Shown here in pieces: positions 1-12,834 of a stretch of DNA of 64,000 nucleotides. Where the stretch lies: NCBI GenBank assembly GCA_027405735.1, contig JAPEHQ010000007.1:1451001-1515000 (forward strand). The letters run 5' to 3'. The notes under the pieces were generated by a model. That model made no database searches. It saw only the letters and a program-made list of their open reading frames with translations, and had not been told where the DNA came from. This DNA is from Mucor racemosus (Eukaryota > Mucoromycota > Mucoromycetes > Mucorales > Mucoraceae). Numbering within the stretch: position 1 is the first letter of the stretch; every line of letters starts with the position of its first letter. The position numbers were made by a program, and so were the translations under genes.

Positions 1-934
1 ACAACAACAGCACGACCAACACCTTCTAATACTTTTGAACCAGACAAGATGAAGCAATCACCTTTACCCTCAGGTTTCTTTTTCATAGTGTCTGATTCAC
101 CAGTAGCAGAGGATTCATCACAAGCCATGTTATGGCCTTCCAAAAAGAGACCATCAACAGGGATAATATCTCCGGGTTCCAACATTAAAACATCACCAAC
201 ATTAATATCATAAACACTGATTTGTTTTTCACGGCCGCTACGTAACACCTTGACCACTCTATCTTCTTTTTTAGCGTTTAATTTTTTAAATTGAGCTTCT
301 TTTTGATAATCATTAACAGCATTTGTTAAAATAACGGCTAATACGGCGACAATAATTGCAGTACCCTCGACCCTAATAGACAAGATTAATTGGGGCTTTT
401 TTTTTTTTTTTGTGTGTGTGTGTGTGTGTAATGTATAATAATTTACCATCCAACACGAGGTTCATCTTCAGGATGGCGAGGAGAATAATCTTCCCAAATA
501 CCAACAGCCAATGATACCAAAGAAGCAATACTATAGAAATGTTGTTGTTGATGTATGATTAATATCTACGTCATGTCACCCAATAAAAATACAATATACC
601 TCAGCATAATAAGAGTTTTATCATTATAAGCAGCCCATAACAATTGTAAAAATGTCTTTGTCTTGGGTTCAGGTAAAATATTTTTACCAAAATGTGCTTG
701 ACGATCTTGGAAAGCTGATTGATCAGATTGACTAGAGCCTTCATCAGCAGAAAGACCAACAGATGTATCAACTTGAATCTTTTTACAGATAGATTCTACA
801 CCACCTAATTTCTTGAGTAAATCTTCATTTTTAGGGTCAAACAATTCACTTAATTGTTCTGCAGACAAGTCAAAATGACCTTCAGAACCACCATTATGAT
901 TAACAAGTGATTCTCTTTCTTCACTTGTCGGCAT
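1..934 (-). CDS. PMC1-type Ca2+-transporting P-type ATPase, N-terminal part (runs off the window)
   Basis: Likely vacuolar or plasma-membrane calcium pump of the P2B (PMC1/PMCA) group. Exons on the minus strand are 934-600, 530-447 and 372-1; both introns are GT-AG (599-531 and 446-373). The first about 110 residues are hydrophilic, ending in FLQLLWAAYNDKTLIML, the start of the first membrane helix pair. Exon 2 encodes SIASLVSLAVGIWEDYSP, and exon 3 opens with VEGTAIIVAVLAVILTNAVND, a second hydrophobic segment. The actuator-domain motifs PGDIIPVDG and DESSATGESD are intact. The phosphorylation DKTG site and the rest of the pump lie outside the window. The start is the first ATG of the open frame, with no upstream exon visible. 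The subgroup call rests on the VEGTAI and WEDYSP regions typical of PMC1-like pumps; a general P2-type pump is certain. Confidence 0.93.
397..429. repeat. T15 tract plus (TG)9 microsatellite inside an ATPase intron
   Basis: A run of about 15 T is followed by about nine TG dinucleotides. It lies entirely in the second intron of the calcium ATPase gene. On the gene strand it reads as CA repeats followed by an A tract. Confidence 0.9.
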
Positions 935-1175
935 TTTTTTGTATTTGTATAGAAAAAAAGAAAACGAGAAGAAGAGGAAAAGAAGGAAATATATTTAGTT
1001 ATGGGTTTTATATATTGCTTAATTGTTTAGCAAGCAGGTTTTATATTTATATAAATGGAAATGGCTGGTAATTTAATCGCTGCTTAGCCGCTTAATTTAT
1101 TTAAGAAGTAAAAGATCTTTCTTTTTGGTTGATGGTGAGTGATTTGATTTGATTTGAAATGACGCTGATGCTTTA

Positions 1176-3246
1176 TTATTCTAATGCTTTATCCAAAATA
1201 CCAGCAAAGTCATCTAATGAACTATCTTCATTGTCACTTGTATTTCCACTCGTACATGTTGAGCTTGGTGCAGTTGTAACTTTGGATAAATGAGATTTAC
1301 CTCTCCTTTTAGCTTTCAATCTTCGAACTGCCAAGATGCTGCCGCTTGCAGTAGTCGAGGTATCATCATCAGAGCCATCTCCGCCACTTTCTCCGCCACT
1401 TTCTCTCTTTCGTTTCCATCCAGAAGAAGGTGGTAATGGACTATTAATAAAGTCATTTAATTTATGCATTCATAATAGAATAAAGAGACTAAAAATTTAC
1501 CTATCTACGGTATCTGAATCAGTGTCCCCCCAAATATCATCAATTCCACTTTCATTAATGAAATCTTCTACTTCTCTATTTGCATCATCCCAATTGATAT
1601 TTTCTATCAATTCTTCTTCCTGCTCTTCTTGGTCGTCCTGTAAATCTTGGTCCTCATCTTCTGTAGATGATTTTGGAGATGGGATTTGATATTCTTTTAT
1701 TTCGTACTTTTCTTCTGGTTGTATTTTCCATCTTGCTGTACTATCCAAGAGCCATTGAGCAGTAACTATTTTGCAGTGCCCATATTCTCTTGCTGCGTGC
1801 ACTTTATTTTTACTAGTAGAGATGGCAATTAAATGCGTTGTTTTACCTGTTAAATCAAGAGAGCAAGTAGCACCAAATGAAGTTGCCATTTGCCAAATCC
1901 ATGATAATGTAGGATCTTTCAAATCAGGACTTAAAATCATATCTGAAAATGTGATAATGACGCCTTTTAATACATCTTTTTTCAAGATTGGTATAATATG
2001 GGTTACATCTGCTTCTTTATCATCTGATGGTTTGGAGTAAAAGTTTGTGTGAATAGTTGTCAAGATCTAGAATAACAGCTTTTTTTTTTAGTCGATCTTT
2101 GTATCGTCATTTGGTTATACAATTATTTTACTTGAAGAATCGTAATCAACTCATTATCGTCGTCATGTTTTGAAAAAGGATCGTCATTTTGTTCTACAAA
2201 TGGAACTCTCGGTCAAAAAAACCAAAATATCCGAATTTGTTAATTAATTAACGTACCAGCCACTGCTTGTGTAATCTGGGTATTGTTATTGATATCACCG
2301 GTGCCAGTAAAAAAATCGTCTATCAAGAATAATGTCAAGCACATGTATTTACACTTTGGATATAACAAAACTTACATGGCTTTATTCGTATCAAATTGGG
2401 CGAAAAACTCCATACATCCGATCGATCATCCAATACAACAACCATGGAAGTATCACAAGGAAATAGTCTCTGTAGTTTTTTCTGTGTGACACCTTTGAAT
2501 GCGAATGTGTAAGCAACTAGAGGCAAACAATAAAAACGAAATGCTTGTACTTACTTCCACTTTCATCTCTGGATAATATTCTCTCTTTAAACAATGACCC
2601 ATTAGGATCAATTTCTTTTGCTACTGCTTCTGCATAATCCCTTGTTCCCATGGTATAAATATGTAATTCGTACATTTCTTCTACTTGTTTCAAAAACTCT
2701 GCCAATCCAGGTCTAGATTTACGTTAATTTTCAATGCATGTCACGGCTATATAAAGTGTCTTACCTAAGCTTAATATAATATACAACATCACTGCCAGGT
2801 AATGTAAATTGTCGAATATCTTTGTTTTCATTTTTATATCGTGATTCTTTTACTTGTTTATCCCAAGTAGCATGTACAATTGTTTGATCCAAATCTAAAA
2901 TAAGTGATAATTTCCGAATTTTCAGCAATCTTCTTGCATTGTCTGCTTCTAATCTTTCTGCCTCCTACATGACAAATTTCTTTAATTCGACATTTCAAAT
3001 CTTATTTCCTTTCTAGTTCAACTCACTTCACGGCTAACTGTCAACCCAACTGTGTCATACCCCATACGAATATTGTTGTTGCCAATGACTGCTCCTGACG
3101 GGTCATCCGAGTTTCTACAAAATTACATGTTTAGTTCACCTTTTCTTTTGCTTGAATCAATGAGATTTTCTTTTTTACATTTCTAGTAGCGAACCACATA
3201 CAGCGCATAATCCGTTATACTGTACTTGATGAGTGCATAGTTCCAT
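1176..3246 (-). CDS. FCP1-type RNA polymerase II CTD phosphatase
   Basis: Removes phosphate from the CTD of RNA polymerase II so that the enzyme can be recycled; nuclear. Nine exons were fitted on the minus strand: 3246-3179, 3114-3027, 2964-2765, 2712-2555, 2492-2376, 2319-2257, 2205-2132, 2066-1501 and 1440-1176. Phases agree throughout, giving 532 residues. The phosphatase signature DLDQT (DxDxT, Asp76 and Asp78) sits in SLILDLDQTIVHATWD. It is followed by the FCP1-homology segments IYTMGTRDYAEAVAKEIDP, RLFPCDTSMVVVLDDRSDVW and PYDFFTGTGDIN. A BRCT domain covers about 284-375 (WLLDS near its end). The tail is acidic and then basic (GWKRKRE). The N-terminus opens with a Cys-rich CTHQVQYNGLCAVCG motif. 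The chosen ATG sits next to a T27 tract; yeast homologues have a longer N-terminus, so an upstream exon could be missing. Confidence 0.92.
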
Positions 3247-3248
3247 GA

Positions 3249-3251
<3 letters not shown>

Positions 3252-3278
<27 letters not shown>
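3252..3278. repeat. T27 homopolymer tract just upstream of the FCP1 start codon
   Basis: An uninterrupted run of 27 T on the plus strand (A27 on the gene strand) ends five bases upstream of the proposed FCP1 ATG. It may be a promoter poly(dA:dT) element or the end of an unseen 5' intron. Confidence 0.85.
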
Positions 3279-3279
<1 letters not shown>

Positions 3280-3282
3280 CTA

Positions 3283-5165
3283 GATGATTTAGTTTAAAAT
3301 TATACGCGATTTGCATATAAAATATATTACCTTGTGTTTATACTTTTTGCGATTGTGTTATGTTTAAATATATTTATATGTATATATATACAGGGATATA
3401 AAAAGTCCAAATAAATAGCGTGATTAATATATAAAAAAAAACTTTTCTTCAAGCCGTGAGCAAGAGGGAAAAAAAGAATTTCTTTTTTATATCCTTTCTC
3501 TATTTTTTTGCATAACAAAAATAACAAATGAACCAATCATGTCAATCGATGGAAAAGAATCATGAAATAAGCTTTCAAGATTTTATTCAGTGTGATAACA
3601 GAAACGTGGACTTTTTTGAAGTTATATTAATACTGTTAATCACTTGACAAGTTAAAAATTATACAAATGACGAAAACTGGTTTCATCATTCATTTTGAAA
3701 GCATACACGTATGTTTGATACGAGTTAAATGTGCATCAAACCCTATTCATTTCTCGTATACTTGTTACCAAGTGGAATTCACGATTTGATCATGTAATTT
3801 TATCAATCGCAAGTTAAAGGCAGTAGTATCATATTATTACAAGGCAAAAATCAATTTATGCATGGAAAAAACTTGTTGAAACAATGTCCAAACTATGCAC
3901 ATTGTCACCAATATTATACTTTTCTAGATATATGCTCTTATGGCAACAAATTGATGGTTCAAAGGTATTCTACATTTGGTGATATCGGGGACTGAAAATG
4001 AAAAATGCAGCTGCCCGATTACAGGCTCAATTTGACATTTTCATTTTTTTTTGGACATCTAAGGAATTTTTACAACCAAAATTTTATAATGAAGCTTTAA
4101 AACACTTTTAATTAAGAAAATGTAATTTTAAATGCTCTATATGATGGTATTTTTAGTTTACAAAATTTTTATACAAAATATGTAGATATCTACAATAAAG
4201 CGGAATTTCAGTTTTTTTGAAGAAAATCAAAAAAATTGGCTTGTAAGCTCAAAATAAACTCTTCCATAATAAAGATGGCTTTATTTAAGACCTATAACTT
4301 CACTAATTACCTTAGTAAAAAATCTCATTTTTCAGGCGAAAAATCGAATTTTATGAAAATTGAGATTTTGGACGAGGTATGGTAAGGCAAAAATTGAGTT
4401 GAAAAAAAGATGCAGGGAAAGTTACCAAATTGCATCAAATTAAGTCTACTAAATGGTAGCATTCGTTTGGTATGCTTTTGAGAACTGGAAATAGTCGCAA
4501 ACTATCAAAATCCAACATTTAAAGTACTGAAATAGGCCTATTTTGCCAAGTTGTTGGCATTTACTACATGCTTTATACGCTTATAATTAGTTTTAGATGT
4601 ATTAAGCAGTTTAATTTTTGAACCTCCAATTTTCCTTGATGTTCTGCATCTAGTAACTGCGAAAAAGAGATGCTTTTGGGTATAGTTTACATCTAGGGAT
4701 ACCACAACCTCTTGTGAAACAAATGCGGTCGTGGGACCTTTTTAATGTTTGGTTTCATCGATTTTCGTGTGAGTGAATGTGTGGTGGGAGCGGCTGGCTA
4801 TAAGCCGCTAGTACATGTATTCCATGCAGCAAATGTTTCAAAATTTAGGGGCTCATCATTACAGGGAACGATGTTTCTTTTCGAGCATTTGGGGTGATTT
4901 ACGCATGTCCGAGATAAATGCGAACTTGGTTTTGGTATCTTAGTTCCATGGTATGAGAGGATTTCAACTATAAAGCTATTGTTAGAAGTGAGGGCATTAA
5001 TCTTTACGACTGAGATGGTTGAAAGATGTTTTCTTATACAGGTATTTACGTATAACTTTTATTTCAAAAGTATATAATTAAAGAGATGAGGAAACTATTT
5101 TTATGCGTATTCTGCAGGAAAATTACATTGTAAAATAGATGTAAACTCTTATAATAAGGCTCAAA
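3283..5165. other. Non-coding region with a diverged dispersed-repeat segment
   Basis: No credible gene. From about 3955 to 4640 the sequence resembles the dispersed non-coding repeats elsewhere in the window. It carries a core GATTTTGGACGAGG followed by TATGGTAAGG at about 4363-4386. A perfect 7-bp hairpin (AGCGGCT / AGCCGCT) lies at 4789-4809. Nothing else is recognised. Confidence 0.5.
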
Positions 5166-5169
5166 TAGC

Positions 5170-5570
5170 TTAATTGCAAGAAACACAAACCTCCTCACTC
5201 ATGGAGGAAAATACAAAGACTCTAATATCCTTTTCTTCCTCGAAACCTTTCCTCAGCTTGGATTCAAGATCGCCTTGGCTAATCTTGACTTTACCATTTT
5301 TATTCATTAAATTGAGAAACCCACCATTAATAAATTGATATTCAGTCTAGAAAACATGAGGCACGTTTACTTGTTCGGTAGACATGTAGTAATAGTCTTC
5401 ATATATCTTACCAGTAAAAGTAACTTTGCCAATTATTATTAAGCCTCATCATCCTCAGATGTCCATAGTTGGTTCACTGATCATATAGAATCTGTTATTG
5501 AGAACATTAGCTGTTGATTTCCAAGGCTGGACATTTCTCGGGAAATGTTGGAGAGGAAGACATACCGTCA
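5170..5570 (-). pseudogene. Decayed eIF5A (translation factor 5A) copy
   Basis: The minus strand encodes a recognisable C-terminal half of eIF5A. GKVTFTGKIYEDYY matches the family's IFTGKKYED region, VNVPHV matches DVPNV, and TEYQF then GGFLNLMNKNGKVK matches the second-domain DDGFLxLM segment. SKLRKGFEEEKDIRV then SSMSEE corresponds to the C-terminal VTVLSAMGEE. An in-frame TAG interrupts it just before TEYQF. Further upstream (5460-5570) TFPEKCPALE resembles the TFPMQCSALR start. Between these parts the frame is shifted and the hypusine loop TGKHGHAK is unrecognisable, so the essential hypusine lysine is lost. No intron is needed to align the readable half. It is a pseudogene; whether it came from retroposition or decay in place cannot be told. 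Confidence 0.72.
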
Positions 5571-6843
5571 ACAGAGATTTCATTTCACTGTTTAATGTTC
5601 TGCATGTTGATCCTAAATTAAGTTTTGTCTGAACAAGTGGACAACACAATATGCATTCAAGTGTCCTGTATGTTGGTTACATCTGAATACATGGTTCCAA
5701 TCATCAAATTTGCATTTTAAATTAGCCTTTATGTTTGAAATAACATTTGTTTCGATACAAAAGCATGTATAAATATTAATGTTTTCAGGAATATTCATGT
5801 AGCTAAATACCAAACAATATATTTTTTCATGGTTTTCCTATTCATTTGTTCAGTTAAACATGATGGAAATGAACAATACCAAATGTCAGTTAACTACATG
5901 ATTTACATCATCACACATAATACTTTATCAAAGAGCAATATTCAAGCGACATTTTATTATAAAAAAAAGGCAGTAATCTACTCAAAGTATGTTATATGAA
6001 ATACAAGAAATTTTTTTTTTTGTAGTTCTGCAGGTCTTGGTAACACGAGATAACAGGCTGTCTGTCGAAAAAAGTAATCTTAAAATAGTCATTTTCGTTG
6101 AAAAGCTTAATAAAGACTCCCGATCCACGATAGTATTGTAGATTTAGAATCAAAAAAAGTAAATTTATACCAGTAGCTACTAAGAAAATCACAAAACAAC
6201 ATGTTTATACACCAGTAAATCAATTTGCGGTGAGAATTGTAAGAGAATATGGATGACATTTACTTGAAAGATGTTTCCGTCTGATAAGATCTTTTTGATA
6301 TTACAGACCCACTTATTTAGTGCTACATTAGTTTAATGTACATCACAACATATTTTTACATCTATATTTTTGTTTTATCCCACACTACAAGCAGTTACCC
6401 GCTTAATTTGGAAAGACATGTTCATAATAAGATTTGTAATGCTCTCAGGTCTCCGCTCTAAAATATACAAAAAAAAAATTATACTCTTCCTCCTAATCAA
6501 AGGGTGCTTTCGGATCAGACTACATGATACATCAAATGCGATTTATCAAGCCAAATCATCAAGGGTATAGACACAGATGAAGGGTTTCTAATCAATTAAA
6601 GAAAATCATCATTCGATTATATTTTACATGTGGCTTTTTTTTTCTTTCCTTCTTTTGTCCCTGTCAACAGGTTACTTTTTACTTTCCCGGAACGAAACGT
6701 AACTAGAGTAATTCAGTTGTGTAACAGACCATTTTTACATATAAAATCCCCTTCAATCAAACCAATTCCCCACCTTTTTTTTTTTTTTTTTTTCTTGTTT
6801 TTCTTCTTTTTTCTCTTTCGTTTTATAATCTAAAAAAATCAAA
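5571..6843. other. Intergenic region; aminotransferase promoter at its right end
   Basis: No supported gene. The last about 80 bases before the aspartate aminotransferase ATG are strongly pyrimidine-rich (T and C tracts at 6774-6824), which is common in promoters and 5' leaders of highly expressed fungal genes. The small open frames here show no family resemblance. Confidence 0.5.
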
Positions 6844-8476
<1,633 letters not shown>

Positions 8477-11174
8477 ACTGTTTATTTTGTTTCAAAATAA
8501 TATATGTATGATCCATGTAACATATAGATAATTTTAGTACTGTTCTTTCTTTCGCCGTTCCCCTATCAAAATACCTCACTCTTTTCTTTTCTATTATATG
8601 TTAATAACAGTATGTCAAATATGAATAGTACGATTTTTTTTTTATAATGCTGTTATTAAGATTATTTTTCTTTTTTCTTTTTCCCGTCAAAAAAAAAACT
8701 TACATTAAACAAGACATAAAACTTTAATAATAGAGTTCAGTGTAACAACCTCAATTATCAAAAGGAGAAATATCCGGGAAGAAATAGGTTATTTCATATG
8801 GTATCAAGAGATATTTCATGTGATATCTTTTCTTTTTATAATACTTTCAATCGAAAATCACACATAAAAATATATCGGGCTATTTCTTTTATGCATAAAG
8901 CAAATAGTAACTATTATGTTGTATATATTTATTTTTCAGTGTATGTACGGATTAATAATAAACTATTAAATGAATCCATTTTTGCGAGGTTATTATTTAT
9001 GCATTTATAATGGCGCTAACTTTTTAAAGCACATATACAGCCAAAAAGGTCAATACCAAAAGCCTCATTGGCAATTCCCACGAAAGGAGATAATTGTTTA
9101 TTTGCATGTGTACAGGAACAACAATAAGGGTAAACACCCTTTCCTTAGGTTGCTTATCTGCTCACAAATCTGTTTGGTTTGCGGTGGTGCGGCAAAACTA
9201 TTTAAAAATATGAATTTTGTCAACATTATTTCGTAATAGTTCTATTTTTTTAATGTTTGCAAGATAGATTCAGCTAAAATATAGTTATTTTACGAAGAAA
9301 AATTGATATTTCATCGAGGGAATAAAATTCTTTGCTAGATTTTAATACAAGATGGTAAAGCTTTGTATACGTACTTTAGCAGAAGACCATTCACGAAATT
9401 AATGTTATTCCTAAGCACAGCTTTGAATATATAGTAACATTGTTGTTTCACATTGTGGCTCAAAGATTAATATACTCATATCACATAATGTTTGGAAATG
9501 CAAAATGCTCTTTTTTTCAATTAACTGGTTATTGATATAGGTTTCTATAAGTTTGAAGAGTTATAATATACACCTTAATGCACTAAATCAAAGGTAATAC
9601 AGTTTATGCCTTAATATCTGCGTCAACTTTAAAGGTGTTTTAAAGCTTCCAGAATTTTTACTACCTACAAAAGTAAAAATGGTAAACGGCTGGTCAATTT
9701 AATCAATCAAGCAAATAGCATTTCGCTTTTATTTGCGCTATCTCGCTTGGTTTTTGTTTTACTTCTATTGAGACAATGATATATCATATTCAGCGATACA
9801 TTTTTCAAAATTTATGCATGAAAAGTGTGTTTGCTTATTAATTTCAGTACATGTAATTGTCATATATGCCGATTTTGGCTGATTTAGCGCTATTTCTAAT
9901 TTGAATTAGTCTTCCAAGCTGCAAACCCCACTCCAAAAAAGTGTGCGTTTGATCCCTACGGTGTAATCCGCAAATCAATGGAATGCTAAAAGTTTACTCT
10001 TGTATATATACTGTTACAGTTATAGCTGTAGTATATATTTTGAAACTTGCAACCCATTTGGATTCTAGCCCGGCAAACACAAGTTCCAAAGAAAAGCCGT
10101 TTACACGAGTTTCGAACCCACAACCTCTCCATTTGAACTAGCTGTAAAGCGCATAAGCCTAGCAACTAGGACAAACGTCATCTCTATGTTTGCTTTTTTT
10201 AATTGCCGTTCTTTTACTTACGGTATCTGTTATTTTTACCCAATATCATGTAATTATGCTAGGTACAATAATGCAAAAGCTGATTTTATTTCATTTAAAT
10301 ACATAACTGAAGTTTCCAGTGAGCATATAATCAATAGATGCAAAATAGTGCTACGTATATATACAAAAATTTAGTAGTAGATAAAATGTGCATTATATAT
10401 AGTAACAAATTTTTTATATTCTATAAAAGTTACGGTCATCAATGCTGAAAATACCAGATCTAGTCCTATCTCCACAAGAAAACAATATCTGTTGAATAAA
10501 GTATATACGGTATAATAAAAATTGATGTTTAGATTTATTCTATGTAGAAGCTAAACAAGCACACTGTATGATATTTATGTAGTTATTTTTCTTACTAATT
10601 AATTAATAAAACAAATCACAATTTATTTTGTTCTTTCTTCTGTCCTTTACAACCTATTTTGACTCGCTGTAGTACAAGAAGAAACTACACTCGATAAGTT
10701 AAAATGAACTAGGAATGGGCTTCGATTCGAGTTTGAATCGAGTTTTAACGGAAACGGCCATTCGATTCGAGTTGGAAAACGGCCCGTTCTTTTGTAACCC
10801 AGATAAAAAACGGGGTGGGAGCAAGTATTGATTTGCCTTAAGGAGGCTGTTAATAGCAACCTTGTCAAGTTAATATGGGATTATGAATTGATAATAGCAT
10901 ATTTGACAGTTTCATAACTTGAAGTATTTTTTCAATCCTGTTTTCGAGCTTAGCTAACAAAAAAAGAAAAGAAGAAACTCGAATACCCTCATTCGAGTTT
11001 GCATAAAAAACGGCCCGTTAAAGCAGTCAAACTCGGTTAACCGTAATACGATGCGTTGTTTGTGAAATCCTAAAATGAACTCTAATATTAGATTTGAATT
11101 TTCAAAAAAAAAATACATAGTTTCAATTTTCAAAATCAGAGTATGTCTTCTTTCTATAACTAACCTCATAATAA
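8477..11174. other. Gene-poor intergenic region
   Basis: No supported protein gene over 2.7 kb. The base composition is AT-rich with many short open frames that show no family features. Between 10700 and 11030 the motif ATTCGAGTTTG and variants such as GATTCGAGTT recur several times beside AACGGCCCGTT-like strings. A tRNA-like segment lies at 10098-10177 and is listed separately. Confidence 0.45.
10098..10177 (-). other. tRNA-like segment, possible SINE head or tRNA pseudogene
   Basis: On the minus strand an 80-nt stretch has a 7-bp acceptor-like pairing (CGTTTGT with GTAAACG, two wobbles). It also has a B-box-like GGGTTCGAAACTCG capable of a wobble-rich T arm, and an A-box-like CTAGTTGCTAGG. 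The D and anticodon stems do not fold convincingly, so this is not a normal tRNA gene. A tRNA-derived SINE or decayed tRNA is the best reading. Confidence 0.3.
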
Positions 11175-12345
11175 ACGTTTTTTACAATATACTTTAGACA
11201 CTACTAAACAGACATGAATTGATCGCATTATGCTAGCTATCCCTAAATTTATTTTATATCTCACGAAAGACTCAAAAACGCGTAAAATTTACTGCTTTTT
11301 TCTTGAAAACTGGATCTCATTTTTCATCCCTACTCTGTTTTTTTTTCACTAAATAACACGATGAAAAAAATATATGCCAATGTACCTGAGATGCTCACCT
11401 TTAATCCAAAAACAAGTATCCGGAAATATCCTATTTTTTACAGGTGGTATTAATTTTTCAATGCTAATATTTCAGATTGTTTACGCGTATTTCACTGCCA
11501 GTGGATTGAAAACTTTGAAGCTTCATATCTCTAGAAACAATTAAGCTATACTAACACTTTTTAATAATAAAACTTACTTGTTTTGAAGTGTTCTATAACA
11601 TATTGTAATATAACAAAATTCTGAGCACTTTTATTTTTTTTTCATTTTTTTTGGCATTTCTATAGTAGGTTTCAAAATATTGGTTAAATTGAGTGGTATG
11701 TTTTCTACATGCATGTCATCCAGCTTATTGAGCTCTCTCAAACCCAATTTAGTTTTTTTCAAAATATTGATGTTTCATGGAGATATCCTTAAAAATGTGT
11801 ACAAAAAGTTACCTTCATCCCTAGCTTCCATTTTCCCCTTGTATACCCTCGTCCAAAATTCTGAATCTGAAAAAATTTGGACAAAAATCTTGTTTTCTCT
11901 ACAGAAAATGCAGCTAGAAGATTGTACAATAGCTTGATCAATAGATAATGGCTTTGCACATCATCTCAATTAGTTATATTTTAGATATGTTTATAAAAAG
12001 TGATGTGTATCTTCGAAAAACCTCCAAAATTTCAATTGCATTTTACGCAAAATTTAATGTGAAATGTTTTTCTGATTTTTATTTAGATGGATGCAGAATT
12101 AAAAACTGTACAAGAACTATTTAATACTCTAGTTCAACTTACTTTGCAGTTCAGGAGCATTTAAACGATTTTGTTGTTTTAATCATTTTTCGTCCATTCT
12201 TTAAAATAAATTTTGGAACACCGTTATAATAGGTCTTAAACTGTGATAAGAACGATTATTTTGATTATCTCGATGAAAAATCAATATTTTTGGCTAAAAC
12301 AAAAAATACAGAGTAGCAACCAATTAGATCTATCTTGTGAATACA
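11175..12345 (-). repeat. Dispersed non-coding repeat family 1, copy E (inverted)
   Basis: This stretch is the reverse complement of 31340-32505 over about 1.17 kb, with many substitutions and small indels. Shared landmarks include GAATTTTGGACGAGG then GTATACAAGGGG (read on the minus strand near 11850), TTTTACGCAAAATTTAATGTG near 12045 and CTACTCTGTATTTTTTG near 12310. No intact coding frame spans it, and no terminal inverted repeat or target duplication was found. Confidence 0.75.
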
Positions 12346-12383
12346 GAAATTAAGCCCTGGATAATGAGTTTTAAGTTTTACAA

Positions 12384-12834
12384 AATAATAAAAACAAGAT
12401 ATCGTTTATTTAGTTATAAAAGTACGGTCTTCTATATTGATTTGACAATTGACATTGAGATTCTGAGATGTAATTTAAGGCGCTATTAAATCATTAGATA
12501 TGTTTGATAGTAACCTATGGATGGAAATGTATCAATCATAATATAACCGTGCTTGCAGAGCTTATGGGTTGTCTTGTTTCAATACTGTGTTAATTGTGCT
12601 TGGATGTTGATTTGATAGCTACTTGATTGATTAACCCCTGGGATGAAATAGTATGGTGTCATAATTGAGGTCCAAGCGTTCTTGGTAATTACTGGATTAA
12701 ACTTGGTACACTAGGAGTTTCTTATATCCGATATCAAGACTTGCACTTCCATACATGTCGTAGTCAATAGATTGTAAGATGTATTGATACTGTAGAAGGT
12801 GATAACGTATGATACTAGGTGGCATACAACAAGC
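12384..12834 (+). repeat. 450-bp dispersed repeat family 2, copy 1
   Basis: Direct repeat of 26637-27084 at roughly 85-90% identity by eye. It starts at AATAATAAAAACAAGATATCG and ends at CATACAACAAGC. A shorter inverted piece of the same left end lies at 17541-17626. Size and arrangement would suit an LTR or non-autonomous element, but clear TG..CA ends with target duplication could not be established. Its right end abuts, or overlaps by a few bases, the open frame of the broken gene beginning here. Confidence 0.75.

Noticed and set aside
6630..6833. 67-codon open frame just upstream of the aminotransferase
   Set aside because: Mostly Phe/Leu from T-rich promoter sequence, ending at the leader of the real gene.
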